In this document: piece by piece, positions 35,372-44,694 of the stretch
Layout: every line of letters begins with the position of its first letter
How positions within the stretch are numbered: the stretch's first letter is position 1
Source of the DNA: Streptomyces sp. NRRL S-340
GTDB lineage: Bacteria; Actinomycetota; Actinomycetes; Streptomycetales; Streptomycetaceae
Direction: 5' to 3'
Length of the DNA stretch: 64,000 nt
NCBI RefSeq assembly: GCF_000720185.1
Contig: NZ_JOIY01000015.1
Span: 112,590 to 176,589 of the forward strand
Made by a program: the position numbers and the translations under genes
Notes under the pieces: model-generated
What the model was told of the DNA's origin: nothing
Seen by the model: the letters and a program-made list of their open reading frames with translations, nothing else
Databases searched by the model: none

Positions 35372-35389
35372 GGCCGAGGAGCCTCGGCC
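35372..35389 (+). terminator. pspA-pspAA terminator candidate
   Basis: GGCCGAGG and CCTCGGCC flank AG, 40 bases past the pspAA stop. The stem is short and there is no U tract. Confidence 0.45.
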
Positions 35390-35434
35390 TGACGGCCCGC
35401 CGGGTGAGGACGCGCGCCGGGAACCCCGGCCCGG

Positions 35435-36820
35435 ATGAGCGCTCCGGGGCCGGGTGCCCCCCACGGCACCGCTCCCGCACCGCCCGAGCCCGTACCGTTG
35501 GCACACGTGACGACCCTCGACCGCATCCGCAGCCGGCTCACGGCGCACCCCCTCGCACTGGACGCGGGCATCGCGGCGGGGGTGCTGGTCTGCATGGTGG
35601 CCGGCTCCTTCGTGGGTCCGCGCGGGGAACACGGCGTCAGCTGGGCGGTGCGCACACCGGAGCCGCTCAGCCTGGTCCTGATCGCCCTCGGTGCCGCCGC
35701 CCTCGTGCTGCGCCGCCGCGTCCCGCGCACCGTCCTCGCCGTCACCGGCACCGTCTCGCTCGTCGAATGCGTCACCGGTGACCCGCGCGCCCCGGTCGCC
35801 ATGTCCGCCGTCGTCGCCCTGTTCACCGTCGCCGCCGCCACCGACCGCCCCACCACCTGGCGCCTGGGCCTGTCCACCATGACCGTGCTGACCGGCGCCG
35901 CCATGCTCGGCGGACCCGAACCCTGGTACGCCCAGGAGAATCTCGCCATCTTCGCCTGGACCGGCATGGCCGCCGCGGGCGGCGACGCCGTCCGCAGCCG
36001 CCGCGCCTTCGTCCGCGCCATCCGCGAGCGCGCCGAACGCGCCGAACGCACCCGCGAGGAGGAGGCCCGCCGCCGGGTCGTCGAGGAGCGCCTGCGCATC
36101 GCCCGTGACCTGCACGACGTCGTCGCCCACCACATCGCCCTGGTCAACGTGCAGGCCGGTGTCGCCGCCCACGTCATGGACAAGCGCCCCGACCAGGCCA
36201 AGGAGGCCCTCGCGCACGTCCGGGAGGCGGGCCGCTGCGCGCTGGACGAACTGCGCGCCACCGTCGGCCTGCTGCGCCAGTCCGACGACCCCGAGGCCCC
36301 CACCGAACCCGCCCCCGGCCTGGACCGGCTGGACGACCTCGTCGGCACCTTCCGCAGCGCGGGCCTGCACGTCGAGGTCGCCCGCGCCGACAACGGCACC
36401 GCCCTGCCCGCCGCCGTGGACCTCGCCGCGTTCCGGATCGTCCAGGAGGCCCTCACCAACGTGCAGAAACACGCGGGCGGCCGGGCCAGGGCCGAGGTCA
36501 GCGTCGTACGGGTCGGACCGAACCTGGAGATCACCGTCCTGGACGACGGCGCCGGCGCGGACGGCGTCCCTCCGGTCGGCGGAGGCGGCCACGGGCTGCT
36601 CGGCATGCGCGAGCGGGTCACCGCCGTGCGCGGCACCCTCACCACCGGCCCCCGCTACGGCGGCGGTTTCCGCGTCCATGCGATCCTTCCCGTCAGGACC
36701 GACACCGGCACCCGCACCGAGCCCGGCACCGGCACGAGGACCGGCACCGGCACCGGTGCCGACGGCCGCGCCGGTACGTGCGCCCGCACCCGCATCCGCC
36801 CCCAGGGGGACACCGCATGA
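35435..36820 (+). CDS. Two-component sensor histidine kinase (HisKA_3/LuxR-type partner)
   Basis: 461 residues. Four to five membrane helices (residues about 45-180) are followed by the dimerisation/phospho-acceptor helix with RIARDLHDVVAHHIALVNVQ (His of the LHD motif), the N-box EALTNVQKHAG, and the G-box GGGGHGLLGMRERV. It matches NarL-group kinases. The last 35 residues are a Thr/Gly/Arg repeat tail. ATG 35435 gives the longest form. GTG 35507 (TTLDRIRSRL) is at least as likely, as a TACCGT -10-like hexamer ends nine bases before it, which would make a leaderless message. The response regulator follows with a four-base overlap. Confidence 0.88.
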   Translation: MSAPGPGAPHGTAPAPPEPVPLAHVTTLDRIRSRLTAHPLALDAGIAAGVLVCMVAGSFVGPRGEHGVSWAVRTPEPLSLVLIALGAAALVLRRRVPRTVLAVTGTVSLVECVTGDPRAPVAMSAVVALFTVAAATDRPTTWRLGLSTMTVLTGAAMLGGPEPWYAQENLAIFAWTGMAAAGGDAVRSRRAFVRAIRERAERAERTREEEARRRVVEERLRIARDLHDVVAHHIALVNVQAGVAAHVMDKRPDQAKEALAHVREAGRCALDELRATVGLLRQSDDPEAPTEPAPGLDRLDDLVGTFRSAGLHVEVARADNGTALPAAVDLAAFRIVQEALTNVQKHAGGRARAEVSVVRVGPNLEITVLDDGAGADGVPPVGGGGHGLLGMRERVTAVRGTLTTGPRYGGGFRVHAILPVRTDTGTRTEPGTGTRTGTGTGADGRAGTCARTRIRPQGDTA

Positions 36821-37494
36821 CGATCCGTGTCCTGCTCGCCGACGACCAGGCACTCCTGCGCAGCGCCTTCCGCGTGCTCGTCGACTCCGAGCCCGACATG
36901 GAGGTGGTCGGCGAGGCGTGCGAGGGCGCCGAGGCGGTCCGCCTGGCGAAGGAGCAGCGCGCCGACGTCGTCCTGATGGACATCCGCATGCCCGGCACCG
37001 ACGGCCTCGCCGCCACCCGCCTGATCAGCGCCGACCCCGCCCTCGACCAGGTCCGCGTGGTCATCCTGACCACCTTCGAGGTCGACGACTACGTCGTGCA
37101 GTCGCTGCGTGCGGGCGCCTCCGGCTTCCTCGGCAAGGGCAGCGAACCCGAGGAACTGCTGAACGCCATCCGGATCGCGGCCGGCGGGGAGGCGCTGCTG
37201 TCCCCGGCGGCCACCAAGGGCCTCATCGCCCGCTTCCTCGCGCAGGGCGCCGACGACGGCCGCGACCCGGTGCGCTCGGCCCGGCTGGACGCGCTGACCG
37301 GGCGCGAGCGCGAAGTGCTCGTCCAGGTCGCCGGCGGCCACTCCAACGACGAGATCGCCGAACGCCTCCAGGTCAGCCCGCTGACCGTGAAGACCCACGT
37401 CAACCGGGCCATGTCCAAGCTGGGGGCGCGCGACCGGGCCCAGCTCGTCGTCATCGCCTACGAGTCCGGTCTGGTCCGCCCCCGGGTGGACTGA
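36817..37494 (+). CDS. NarL/FixJ-family response regulator
   Basis: 225 residues. The receiver domain has the acidic pair LLADDQALL, phospho-acceptor VVLMDIRMPGTDG, Thr in VILTTFE and Lys in GFLGKGSEPEELL. A LuxR-type HTH from residue 160 (LTGREREVLVQVAGGHSNDE, VKTHVNRAMSKLGARDR) follows. The start ATG overlaps the kinase stop (ATGA), so translation is coupled. The signal and target genes are unknown. The next gene on the same strand, an RND exporter 215 bases on, is a possible target (inference). Confidence 0.93.
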   Translation: MTIRVLLADDQALLRSAFRVLVDSEPDMEVVGEACEGAEAVRLAKEQRADVVLMDIRMPGTDGLAATRLISADPALDQVRVVILTTFEVDDYVVQSLRAGASGFLGKGSEPEELLNAIRIAAGGEALLSPAATKGLIARFLAQGADDGRDPVRSARLDALTGREREVLVQVAGGHSNDEIAERLQVSPLTVKTHVNRAMSKLGARDRAQLVVIAYESGLVRPRVD

Positions 37495-37709
37495 GCCCGC
37501 CGCACCCCGGTACATCCACGGGTGGAGCGCCCTCCGCCCGGGCGTACTGCGGCCGGAGTAGGCGTGCCGTACGGAAATGGACCAGGGGTCTACGGATCAC
37601 CGGGTGCCCGTGCCCCAGGGTGTAGGGGTGGGCGCCGCTGCGCGCCCGTGCCGCTCCGCCTGCCGCTCCGCCTGCCACTGTGGCGCTCACAGAAGAGAGA
37701 CCCTGACCC

Positions 37710-40700
37710 ATGTCCTGGCTGTCCAGATTCAGCCTCGCGCAACGGGCCCTGATCGGACTGATCTCGATCGTCGCCCTCGTCTTCGGGGCCATCGCGATCC
37801 CCCAGCTCAAACAGCAGCTGCTGCCCAGCATCGAGCTTCCCGTGGTGTCCGTGCTCGCGCCCTACCAGGGTGCCTCCCCGGACGTGGTGGAGAAGCAGGT
37901 CGTCGAACCGCTGGAGAACAACCTCAAGGCCGTCGACGGCATCACCGGCGTCACCGCCACCGCGAGCGAGGGCAGCGCCGTGATCACGGCGTCCTTCGAG
38001 TACGGCAACGACACGCAGCAGCTGGTCGCCAACGTCCAGCAGGCCGTCAACCGCTCGCGCGCCCTGCTCCCGGACGACGTCGACCCGCAGGTCGTCGCCG
38101 GGTCCACCGACGACATACCCACCGTGGTCCTCGCCGTCACCTCCGGCAAGGACCAGCAGGCGCTCGCCGACCAGCTCGACAAGACGGTCGTACCGGCCCT
38201 GAAGAACATCGACGGCGTCAGCCAGGTCACCGTCGACGGTGTGCGGGACCTCCAGGTCACCGTCACCCCCGACGACGCGAAGCTCGCCCGTGCGGGTCTC
38301 ACCGCCGCCGACCTGGCCCAGGCCCTCCAGGCCGGCGGCGCCACCGTCCCGGCCGGTTCCTTCGACGAGGACGGCGCCAACCGGACCGTGCAGGTCGGCG
38401 GCGGCTTCACCGCACTGCGGCAGGTCGAGGACCTGATGGTCGCCGGGGGCGCCGGTCAGGGCGGCAACCGCGCCGGCAAGGCGCCGGTCCGCCTCGGCGA
38501 CGTCGCCACCGTCCGCCAGCAGCCCGCCGAGGCCGACTCCATCACCCGCACCGACGGCCGGCCCAGCCTCGCCGTCTCCGTCACCCTCGACCACGACGGC
38601 AGCGCGGTCGCCGTCTCGGACGCCGTCAGGGACAAGCTGCCCGAGCTGCGCAAGAACCTCGGCTCCGACGCCAAGATCACCACGGTCAGCGACCAGGGCC
38701 CGGCCGTCTCCAAGTCCATCGAGGGCCTGACCACCGAGGGCGCCCTCGGTCTGCTCTTCGCCGTCCTCGTCATCCTGCTCTTCCTGGCGTCGCTGCGCTC
38801 CACTTTGGTGACGGCGGTCTCCATCCCGCTCTCCGTGGTCGTCACCCTGATCGTCCTGTGGACCCGCGACCTGTCGCTGAACGTCCTGACGCTGGGCGCG
38901 CTGACCATCGCCATCGGCCGCGTCGTCGACGACTCGATCGTGGTCCTGGAGAACATCCGGCGTCACCTCGGCTACGGCGAGGAGCGCCGCGAGGCGATCC
39001 TGGGCGCCGTGCGCGAGGTGGCCGGCGCGGTGACGTCCTCGACGCTCACCACGGTCGCCGTGTTCCTGCCGATCGGTCTGGTCGGCGGGCTGGTGGGCGA
39101 GCTGTTCGGCCCGTTCAGCATCACCGTCACGGTGGCCCTGCTGGCCTCCCTGCTGGTGTCGCTGACGGTCGTGCCCGTGCTGTCGTACTGGTTCCTGCGC
39201 GCCCCGAAGAACATGCCGGCCGACCCGGAGGAGGCCCGGCGCAAGGCGGAGGAGAAGGAGACCAGCAGCCGCCTGCAGCGCTTCTACGTGCCCATCCTGC
39301 GCTTCGCCACCCGCCGCCGCCTCACCAGCGTGCTGATCGCGGTGGCCGTGCTGGCCGGCACCTTCGGCCTGGCCCCGCTGCTGAAGACCAACTTCTTCGA
39401 CCCCGGCGACCAGAAGGTGCTCAGCGTCAAGCAGGAGCTGAAGCCGGGCACCAGCCTGGCGGCCACCGACGCGCAGGCGAAGAAGGTCGAGAAGCTGCTC
39501 GCCGGCACCAAGGGCGTCAAGGACTACCAGGTGACGGTCGGCTCCTCCGGCTTCCTGGCGGCCTTCGGCGGCTCCACGGACGCCAACCACGCCTCCTACC
39601 AGGTGATGCTGGAGGACTCCGCGTCCGCCGAGGACGTCCGCAAGGACATCGAGGCCGGGCTGCACAAGCTGTCCGGCATCGGCACCACCACCGTCAACGC
39701 CGGTGACGGCTTCGGCGACCAGGACCTCAAGGTCGTCGTGAAGGCGCCCGACGCGCGGTCCCTGCGCACCGCCGCCGAGCAGGTCCGCAAGGCGGTCGCC
39801 GGGCTCGGTGACGTCAGCGACGTCACCAGCGACCTCTCGCAGAGCGTGCCGCGCGTCTCCGTGCGGGCGAACAGCAAGGCTGCGGCGGCCGGCTTCACCG
39901 AGCAGACCCTCGGCGCGGCCGTCGCCCAGTCGGTGCGGGGCACCACGGCCGGCAAGGCCGTCCTGGACGACACCGAGCGGGACATCGTGATCAAGTCGGC
40001 GAAGCCGGCCAGGACGCTGGCCCAGCTGCGCGACCTGCGCCTCGGCCCGGTCAGGCTCGGCGACATCGCCACCGTCGAGCTGGTCGACGGCCCGGTCTCC
40101 CTGACCCGGATCGACGGGCAGCGCGCGGCGACCGTCACCGCCAAGCCGACCGGTGACAACACCGGCGCCGTCAGCACCGAGCTCCAGTCGAAGATCAAGG
40201 CGCTGGACCTCCCGGCCGGCGCGACGGCCGAGATCGGCGGTGTCACCTCCGACCAGAACGACGCGTTCAAGAACCTCGGCCTGGCCCTGCTGGCGGCCAT
40301 CGCCATCGTGTTCATGCTGCTGGTGGCGACGTTCCGCTCACTGGCCCAGCCGCTGATCCTGCTGGTCTCCATCCCGTTCGCCGCCACCGGCGCGCTCGGC
40401 CTGCTGATCGCCACGGGCACCCCGCTGGGCGTCCCGGCGATGATCGGCATGCTGATGCTGGTCGGCATCGTGGTCACCAACGCGATCGTCCTGATCGACC
40501 TCATCAACCAGTACCGCAGGCAGGGGTACGGGGTCGTGGAGGCCGTGGTGGAAGGCGGGCGCCACCGTCTGCGCCCCATCCTCATGACGGCCCTGGCGAC
40601 CATCTTCGCCCTGCTCCCGATGGCCCTGGGCGTCACCGGCCAGGGCGGCTTCATCGCCCAGCCGCTCGCGGTGGTCGTGATCGGCGGCCTGATCACCTCC

Positions 40701-40835
40701 ACCCTGCTCACGCTGCTCCTGGTCCCGACGCTCTACGCCATGCTGGAACTGCGCAAGGAGCGCCGCGCGAAGAAGCGCGCGGCCAAGCGGCAGCCGGCGC
40801 GGGAGACGGAGGAGCTGGAGCCCGCGGGCGTGTGA
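37710..40835 (+). CDS. RND-type efflux permease (AcrB/HAE1-like)
   Basis: 1041 residues with the 12-helix RND layout: helix 1 (LIGLISIVALVFGAIAIPQL), a large extracytoplasmic loop, helices 2-6 with the proton-relay segment GRVVDDSIVVLENIRRHLGYG in helix 4, a second loop, and helices 8-12 (MIGMLMLVGIVVTNAIVLIDLINQYRR region). It looks closer to AcrB/HAE1 transporters than to MmpL proteins, although the host has no outer membrane. No membrane-fusion or outer-channel gene is adjacent. ATG 37710 follows AGAAGAGAGACC. Substrates are unknown. A hairpin shared with nadA ends it. Confidence 0.92.
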   Translation: MSWLSRFSLAQRALIGLISIVALVFGAIAIPQLKQQLLPSIELPVVSVLAPYQGASPDVVEKQVVEPLENNLKAVDGITGVTATASEGSAVITASFEYGNDTQQLVANVQQAVNRSRALLPDDVDPQVVAGSTDDIPTVVLAVTSGKDQQALADQLDKTVVPALKNIDGVSQVTVDGVRDLQVTVTPDDAKLARAGLTAADLAQALQAGGATVPAGSFDEDGANRTVQVGGGFTALRQVEDLMVAGGAGQGGNRAGKAPVRLGDVATVRQQPAEADSITRTDGRPSLAVSVTLDHDGSAVAVSDAVRDKLPELRKNLGSDAKITTVSDQGPAVSKSIEGLTTEGALGLLFAVLVILLFLASLRSTLVTAVSIPLSVVVTLIVLWTRDLSLNVLTLGALTIAIGRVVDDSIVVLENIRRHLGYGEERREAILGAVREVAGAVTSSTLTTVAVFLPIGLVGGLVGELFGPFSITVTVALLASLLVSLTVVPVLSYWFLRAPKNMPADPEEARRKAEEKETSSRLQRFYVPILRFATRRRLTSVLIAVAVLAGTFGLAPLLKTNFFDPGDQKVLSVKQELKPGTSLAATDAQAKKVEKLLAGTKGVKDYQVTVGSSGFLAAFGGSTDANHASYQVMLEDSASAEDVRKDIEAGLHKLSGIGTTTVNAGDGFGDQDLKVVVKAPDARSLRTAAEQVRKAVAGLGDVSDVTSDLSQSVPRVSVRANSKAAAAGFTEQTLGAAVAQSVRGTTAGKAVLDDTERDIVIKSAKPARTLAQLRDLRLGPVRLGDIATVELVDGPVSLTRIDGQRAATVTAKPTGDNTGAVSTELQSKIKALDLPAGATAEIGGVTSDQNDAFKNLGLALLAAIAIVFMLLVATFRSLAQPLILLVSIPFAATGALGLLIATGTPLGVPAMIGMLMLVGIVVTNAIVLIDLINQYRRQGYGVVEAVVEGGRHRLRPILMTALATIFALLPMALGVTGQGGFIAQPLAVVVIGGLITSTLLTLLLVPTLYAMLELRKERRAKKRAAKRQPARETEELEPAGV

Positions 40836-40843
40836 CGCGGCAG

Positions 40844-40893
40844 CACGGCGAACGGCCGGGACTCCCGTACAGGAGGCCCGGCCGTTCGCCGTG
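40844..40893. terminator. Bidirectional terminator between RND gene and nadA
   Basis: CACGGCGAACGGCCGGG pairs perfectly with CCCGGCCGTTCGCCGTG over a 16-base loop. It is nine bases past the plus-strand stop and 55 bases past the minus-strand stop. Confidence 0.85.
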
Positions 40894-40947
40894 CGGTGTC
40901 TGCTCGGCGCCTGCGGGCGGAGGACATCCCGGTCCCGCCCGCAGCTC

Positions 40948-42132
40948 TTACGGCAGCGCCAGCATCCGCTCGAGCGCCAGCTTGGCGTAAGTCTCTGTCT
41001 CCTTGTCGACCTCGATGCGGTTGACCAGGGTGCCCTCGGCCAGGGATTCGAGGGCCCAGACCAGGTGGGGGAGGTCGATGCGGTTCATCGTCGAGCAGAA
41101 GCAGACCGTCTTGTCGAGGAAGACGATCTCCTTGCCCTCGGGGGCGAAACGGTTCGCCAGGCGGCGGACCAGGTTCAGCTCCGTGCCGATGGCCCACTTG
41201 GAGCCGGCCGGGGCGGCCTCCAGCGCCTTGATGATGTACTCCGTCGAGCCGACGTAGTCCGCCGCGGAGACCACCTCGTGCCTGCACTCGGGGTGGACCA
41301 GGACGTTCACGCCGGGGATGCGGGCGCGGACGTCGTTCACCGAGTCCAGGCTGAAGCGGCCGTGCACCGAGCAGTGGCCGCGCCACAGGATCATCTTCGC
41401 GCCGCGCAGCTCCTCCGCGCTCAGCCCGCCGTTCGGCTTGTGCGGGTTGTAGACGACGCAGTCGTCCAGGGACATCCCCATGTCCCGCACCGCGGTGTTG
41501 CGGCCCAGGTGCTGGTCGGGCAGGAACAGCACCTTCTCGCCCTGCTGGAAGGCCCACTCCAGGGCCCGCTTCGCGTTCGACGAGGTGCAGATGGTGCCGC
41601 CGTGCCGGCCGGTGAACGCCTTGATGTCGGCCGAGGAGTTCATGTAGGAGACGGGGACGACCTGCTCGGCGACGCCCGCCTCGGTCAGGACGTCCCAGCA
41701 CTCGGCGACCTGCTCGGCCGTCGCCATGTCGGCCATCGAGCAGCCGGCGGCGAGGTCCGGCAGGACCACCTTCTGCTCGTCGTTCGTCAGGATGTCCGCG
41801 GACTCGGCCATGAAGTGCACACCGCAGAAGACGATGTACTCGGCCTCCGGCCGCGCCGCCGCGTCCCGGGCCAGCTTGAAGGAGTCGCCCGTGACGTCGG
41901 CGAACTGGATGACCTCGTCACGCTGGTAGTGGTGGCCGAGCACGAAGACCTTGTCCCCGAGCTTCTCCTTGGCCGCGCGGGCGCGTGCCACCAGGTCCGG
42001 GTCGGACGGGGCGGGGAGGTCGCCGGGGCACTCGACGCCGCGCTCGCTCCTCGGGTCGGCCTCGCGGCCGAGCAGCAGCAGGGCGAGGGGCGTCGGCTGA
42101 ACGTCGAGCTCCTGGGGCTGGGCGGTGGTCAC
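40948..42132 (-). CDS. nadA: Quinolinate synthase A
   Basis: 394-residue [4Fe-4S] enzyme that condenses iminoaspartate with dihydroxyacetone phosphate to quinolinate in NAD synthesis. Cluster cysteines are visible in IVFCGVHFMAESADIL, LVHPECRHEV and KTVCFCSTMN. FVLGHHYQRDEVIQFAD is the conserved N-terminal part. Two GTG codons compete: GTG 42132 is used because AAAGGG lies at good spacing before it, while GTG 42141 directly abuts that sequence. nadB/nadC are not within the window. The promoter region carries two dyads that look like operators. Confidence 0.95.
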   Translation of the reverse strand: MTTAQPQELDVQPTPLALLLLGREADPRSERGVECPGDLPAPSDPDLVARARAAKEKLGDKVFVLGHHYQRDEVIQFADVTGDSFKLARDAAARPEAEYIVFCGVHFMAESADILTNDEQKVVLPDLAAGCSMADMATAEQVAECWDVLTEAGVAEQVVPVSYMNSSADIKAFTGRHGGTICTSSNAKRALEWAFQQGEKVLFLPDQHLGRNTAVRDMGMSLDDCVVYNPHKPNGGLSAEELRGAKMILWRGHCSVHGRFSLDSVNDVRARIPGVNVLVHPECRHEVVSAADYVGSTEYIIKALEAAPAGSKWAIGTELNLVRRLANRFAPEGKEIVFLDKTVCFCSTMNRIDLPHLVWALESLAEGTLVNRIEVDKETETYAKLALERMLALP

Positions 42133-42166
42133 GACACGCACCCTTTCTACTTTTCGTCGAATTGAC

Positions 42167-42228
42167 GTTATCTATCATAACCGCTTCACGTCACTTTGAC
42201 GATGTCCATCGTGTCGATGTGACGTGAA
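42167..42228 (-). promoter_or_regulatory. nadA promoter with two palindromes
   Basis: Minus-strand -10 TATGAT (42174-42179) and -35 TCGTCA (42197-42202) are 17 bases apart. GTTATCTATCATAAC (42167-42181, 5-bp arms) covers the -10. TTCACGTCAC (42185-42194) and GTGACGTGAA (42219-42228) form a perfect 10-bp dyad around the -35, with inner GACGATG/CATCGTGTC symmetry. The region is unusually AT-rich for the window. The regulator (NrtR/NiaR-like or other) is not in the window. Confidence 0.6.
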
Positions 42229-42438
42229 TCCCGGCACCGCCACGGCCCGGGGCCGGCGCGCCGCCACCGCCGCGGCCGGCCGTCCACAGGGCCCTGCCCG
42301 GTCCCCGGCGGGTGTGCGAGCATGAAGGGGGCGAGCATGGACAAGAGAACAATCAAGTGCCCGGCCCGGAATGAATCCGCGGCCTTGCCGGTTGCACTCG
42401 TCGGCAAGCAGTCTCCGTACAACCCGGGAGAGATGTAG

Positions 42439-42795
42439 ATGTCCGTATCGGACGAGACCACCACCGTCACCGACGGCATCATCCTGACCGACGCCGCCGC
42501 GTCGAAGGTCAAGGCCCTGCTCGACCAGGAAGGCCGCGACGACCTCGCCCTGCGGGTCGCCGTCCAGCCCGGCGGCTGCTCCGGCCTGCGCTACCAGCTC
42601 TTCTTCGACGAGCGTTCGCTCGACGGCGACGTGGTGAAGGACTTCGGCGGTGTCAAGGTCGTCACGGACCGCATGAGCGCCCCGTACCTCGTCGGCGCCA
42701 CCGTCGACTTCGTGGACACCATCGAGAAGCAGGGCTTCACGATCGACAACCCGAACGCCACGGGTTCCTGCGCCTGCGGCGACTCCTTCAGCTGA
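42439..42795 (+). CDS. erpA: A-type iron-sulfur carrier, ErpA/HesB family
   Basis: 118 residues with the three cluster cysteines of A-type carriers: one in VQPGGCSGLRYQLFF and two in ATGSCACGDSFS at the C-terminus. It receives Fe-S clusters and delivers them to apo-enzymes such as NadA, whose gene is divergent 306 bases away. In mycobacteria the homologous gene also lies close to the cta/qcr and adenosine kinase genes, as here. ATG 42439 has GGGAGA eight bases upstream. Confidence 0.92.
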   Translation: MSVSDETTTVTDGIILTDAAASKVKALLDQEGRDDLALRVAVQPGGCSGLRYQLFFDERSLDGDVVKDFGGVKVVTDRMSAPYLVGATVDFVDTIEKQGFTIDNPNATGSCACGDSFS

Positions 42796-42819
42796 GCCGC
42801 GGCCCCGGCGCGACGGGAA

Positions 42820-42867
42820 ACGCACGGAAGGCGGCAGCCCCCGCGAGGGCTGCCGCCTTCCGTGCGT
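42820..42867. terminator. Bidirectional terminator, 21-bp perfect stem
   Basis: The arms 42820-42840 and 42847-42867 are exact inverted copies (ACGCACGGAAGGCGGC... and its complement) around CCGCGA. It lies between convergent stop codons at 42795 and 42880. Confidence 0.88.
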
Positions 42868-42879
42868 CTCCGCCCCGGC

Positions 42880-44694
42880 TCAGCGCACCGGCGTCCCCGA
42901 CTGGGGCAGTCCGGCACCCGCCGCCCGGGAGGGGATCGCCCGGCCGTCCGCCCCGACCACCGCCCGGCCGTCCAGCGGCCGGTCCAGGCGCACGGTCCGG
43001 TGGAACACCTTGGCGATCATGATGCAGACCTTGCCCCGCCAGGGCGTCTCGGTCACCGTGACCGTCACCCGCCCGGAGTCCTCCCGGGCCGAGACCCGGT
43101 AGTCGGCGCAGACGCCGCCCTCGAAGGTCACGGTCAGGTCCCTGCCGTGGGCGCTGTAACCGGCCGGCCGCACCTCGCGGACGGCCGGAGCGGCCGTACC
43201 CGTCCCGGCCGCGGGGCCGGACGGGTCCGATCCGCCGGGCCGCGGCTCGGCCTGTCCGGCCGGCGCGCTCGACGAGGCCAGGTACTTCGGGTCGACGGCC
43301 GGGTACGTCACCGTGAAGGCGTCCTGCCCGGCCGCCCCCCGCACCCGGAACAGCCAGGACGGCACCAGCGTCTGCCGCCCGCCGGACGGGTGCGCGGCCA
43401 GTCCGAACACGGCCTTCTCGACGGTCAGCGTGTTCCGCGTGCCCTTGCCGGGGCCGGACGCGCCGCACGGGGTCTCCAGCCGGTCCTTCAGCGGCACCGG
43501 CCCGGTGCAGCCGCCGACGCCCGTGCGGCGGTCGGCGCCCGGCGCGGCGTTCATCAGGTCCAGTGTCCGGCGCGCGTCCAGCACGGGGTACGTGTCGCCC
43601 TTCACCGGCCTCCCCAGCTGCCCGCTGCCGCCGATCACCCCGCCCTGCGGGTCCAGGATCAGGCTCGTCGCCCAGCCCTGGGTGGGCAGCCCGCCGACCA
43701 CCGGATCGGCGTTCACCACCCGCTGCGCGCCCTGGGTCCGGCTCGCGTCCACCTTCGCGTCGTCCTGACCGGCCGCCTTGAGCACCGGCGCCGCCGCCTT
43801 CAGCGCGGCGGCCACGCCCACCGGGTGCGCGGCGGGGGCGGCGGGGTCGTGCCCGCACACCACGCCCTTGCAGTCGTCGGTGCCCGGGGCGTACCGGTCG
43901 AACGTCCAGGTGCCCGGCGCCGACCTGCCGATCCGCAGCACCGGACCGCCGCCGTCCTTCACGTTGCCGACCCGCCACGCCTGCCCGTCGGCCACCGGCG
44001 TGCCCGTGATGCCGAGCGCCGCGGCGAGCCGGGCCGCCTCGTCCCGGGTGATCTCGCCCCGCGCCGTGAACACCGGCGCCGAACCGGGGCCACCGGGCAG
44101 TGTGCCGACGGCCTTGTACGTGGTGCCGTACGGGTCGGGCTCCCCGGGGGCGATGCCGTTGGCACCGCCCGAGCCGCCCACGCCCCCGCCCGTGCCCGCT
44201 CCCGTGTTCGTGGCGGCCAGGACGTGGTCGTCCAGGACGAGCGGCGGGGGAGTGCCGTGCCCGCCCGGCGCCGCCGTGTCCGTACGGTCCCCGGAGGCGC
44301 CGGAGGCACTCGTGGAGAGGTACGCCCCGCCGCCGCCCACCAGCAGTACGGCCGCCGCGACCGAGGCGGCGACCAGGGGCGACCGCCCCCGCCCCGGACG
44401 CCCGCCACCGCCGGGCTCACCGTCGCCGCCCTCACCCTGCTCGCCGCCGCTTCCCGCGCCTCCGCTCCCGCCGCCCGCACCGCGCTCCGGGCCGGCCGGC
44501 GTCCCCTTCTCCTGGGCACCGTTCCCAGGGGCGCCGTTCTCCGGGGCTCCGCTCTCAGGCGCCTCGGCGGCGCGCCCCGAGGATTTCCCGGCGGGTCCGG
44601 CGCCGCCGGGCGCGCCCGCGTCCCGGGCAGTCCCCGCGGACCCCGCCGTCGCCGTCTCCACCGCGTCCTCGTGGTCGGGTCGCTCGGTGTTCAC
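42880..44694 (-). CDS. Large membrane-anchored extracytoplasmic protein, unknown function
   Basis: 604 residues. A Gly/Ala/Glu/Pro-rich cytoplasmic region of about 115 residues precedes one transmembrane helix (LVAASVAAAVLLVGGGGAYL). An extracytoplasmic region then carries regularly spaced short motifs (TWTFDRYAPGTDDCKGVVCG, VNADPVVGGLPTQGWATSLI, VPSWLFRVRGAAGQDAFTVT). It has four or more cysteines likely in disulfides. The pattern resembles streptomycete proteins carried next to anti-sigma factors, but no family is recognised. GTG 44694 has AAGGAG seven bases upstream. Its 3' end meets the erpA terminator. Confidence 0.8.
   Translation of the reverse strand: MNTERPDHEDAVETATAGSAGTARDAGAPGGAGPAGKSSGRAAEAPESGAPENGAPGNGAQEKGTPAGPERGAGGGSGGAGSGGEQGEGGDGEPGGGGRPGRGRSPLVAASVAAAVLLVGGGGAYLSTSASGASGDRTDTAAPGGHGTPPPLVLDDHVLAATNTGAGTGGGVGGSGGANGIAPGEPDPYGTTYKAVGTLPGGPGSAPVFTARGEITRDEAARLAAALGITGTPVADGQAWRVGNVKDGGGPVLRIGRSAPGTWTFDRYAPGTDDCKGVVCGHDPAAPAAHPVGVAAALKAAAPVLKAAGQDDAKVDASRTQGAQRVVNADPVVGGLPTQGWATSLILDPQGGVIGGSGQLGRPVKGDTYPVLDARRTLDLMNAAPGADRRTGVGGCTGPVPLKDRLETPCGASGPGKGTRNTLTVEKAVFGLAAHPSGGRQTLVPSWLFRVRGAAGQDAFTVTYPAVDPKYLASSSAPAGQAEPRPGGSDPSGPAAGTGTAAPAVREVRPAGYSAHGRDLTVTFEGGVCADYRVSAREDSGRVTVTVTETPWRGKVCIMIAKVFHRTVRLDRPLDGRAVVGADGRAIPSRAAGAGLPQSGTPVR

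Noticed and set aside
37590..39665. 691-codon minus-strand open frame opposite the RND gene
   Set aside because: Antisense shadow with a Gln/Gly/Asp/Arg-dominated composition. The plus-strand frame is an unmistakable transporter.
40948..42132. nadA as part of an operon with upstream minus-strand genes
   Set aside because: The next minus-strand gene upstream is beyond the divergent erpA gene and a strong terminator.
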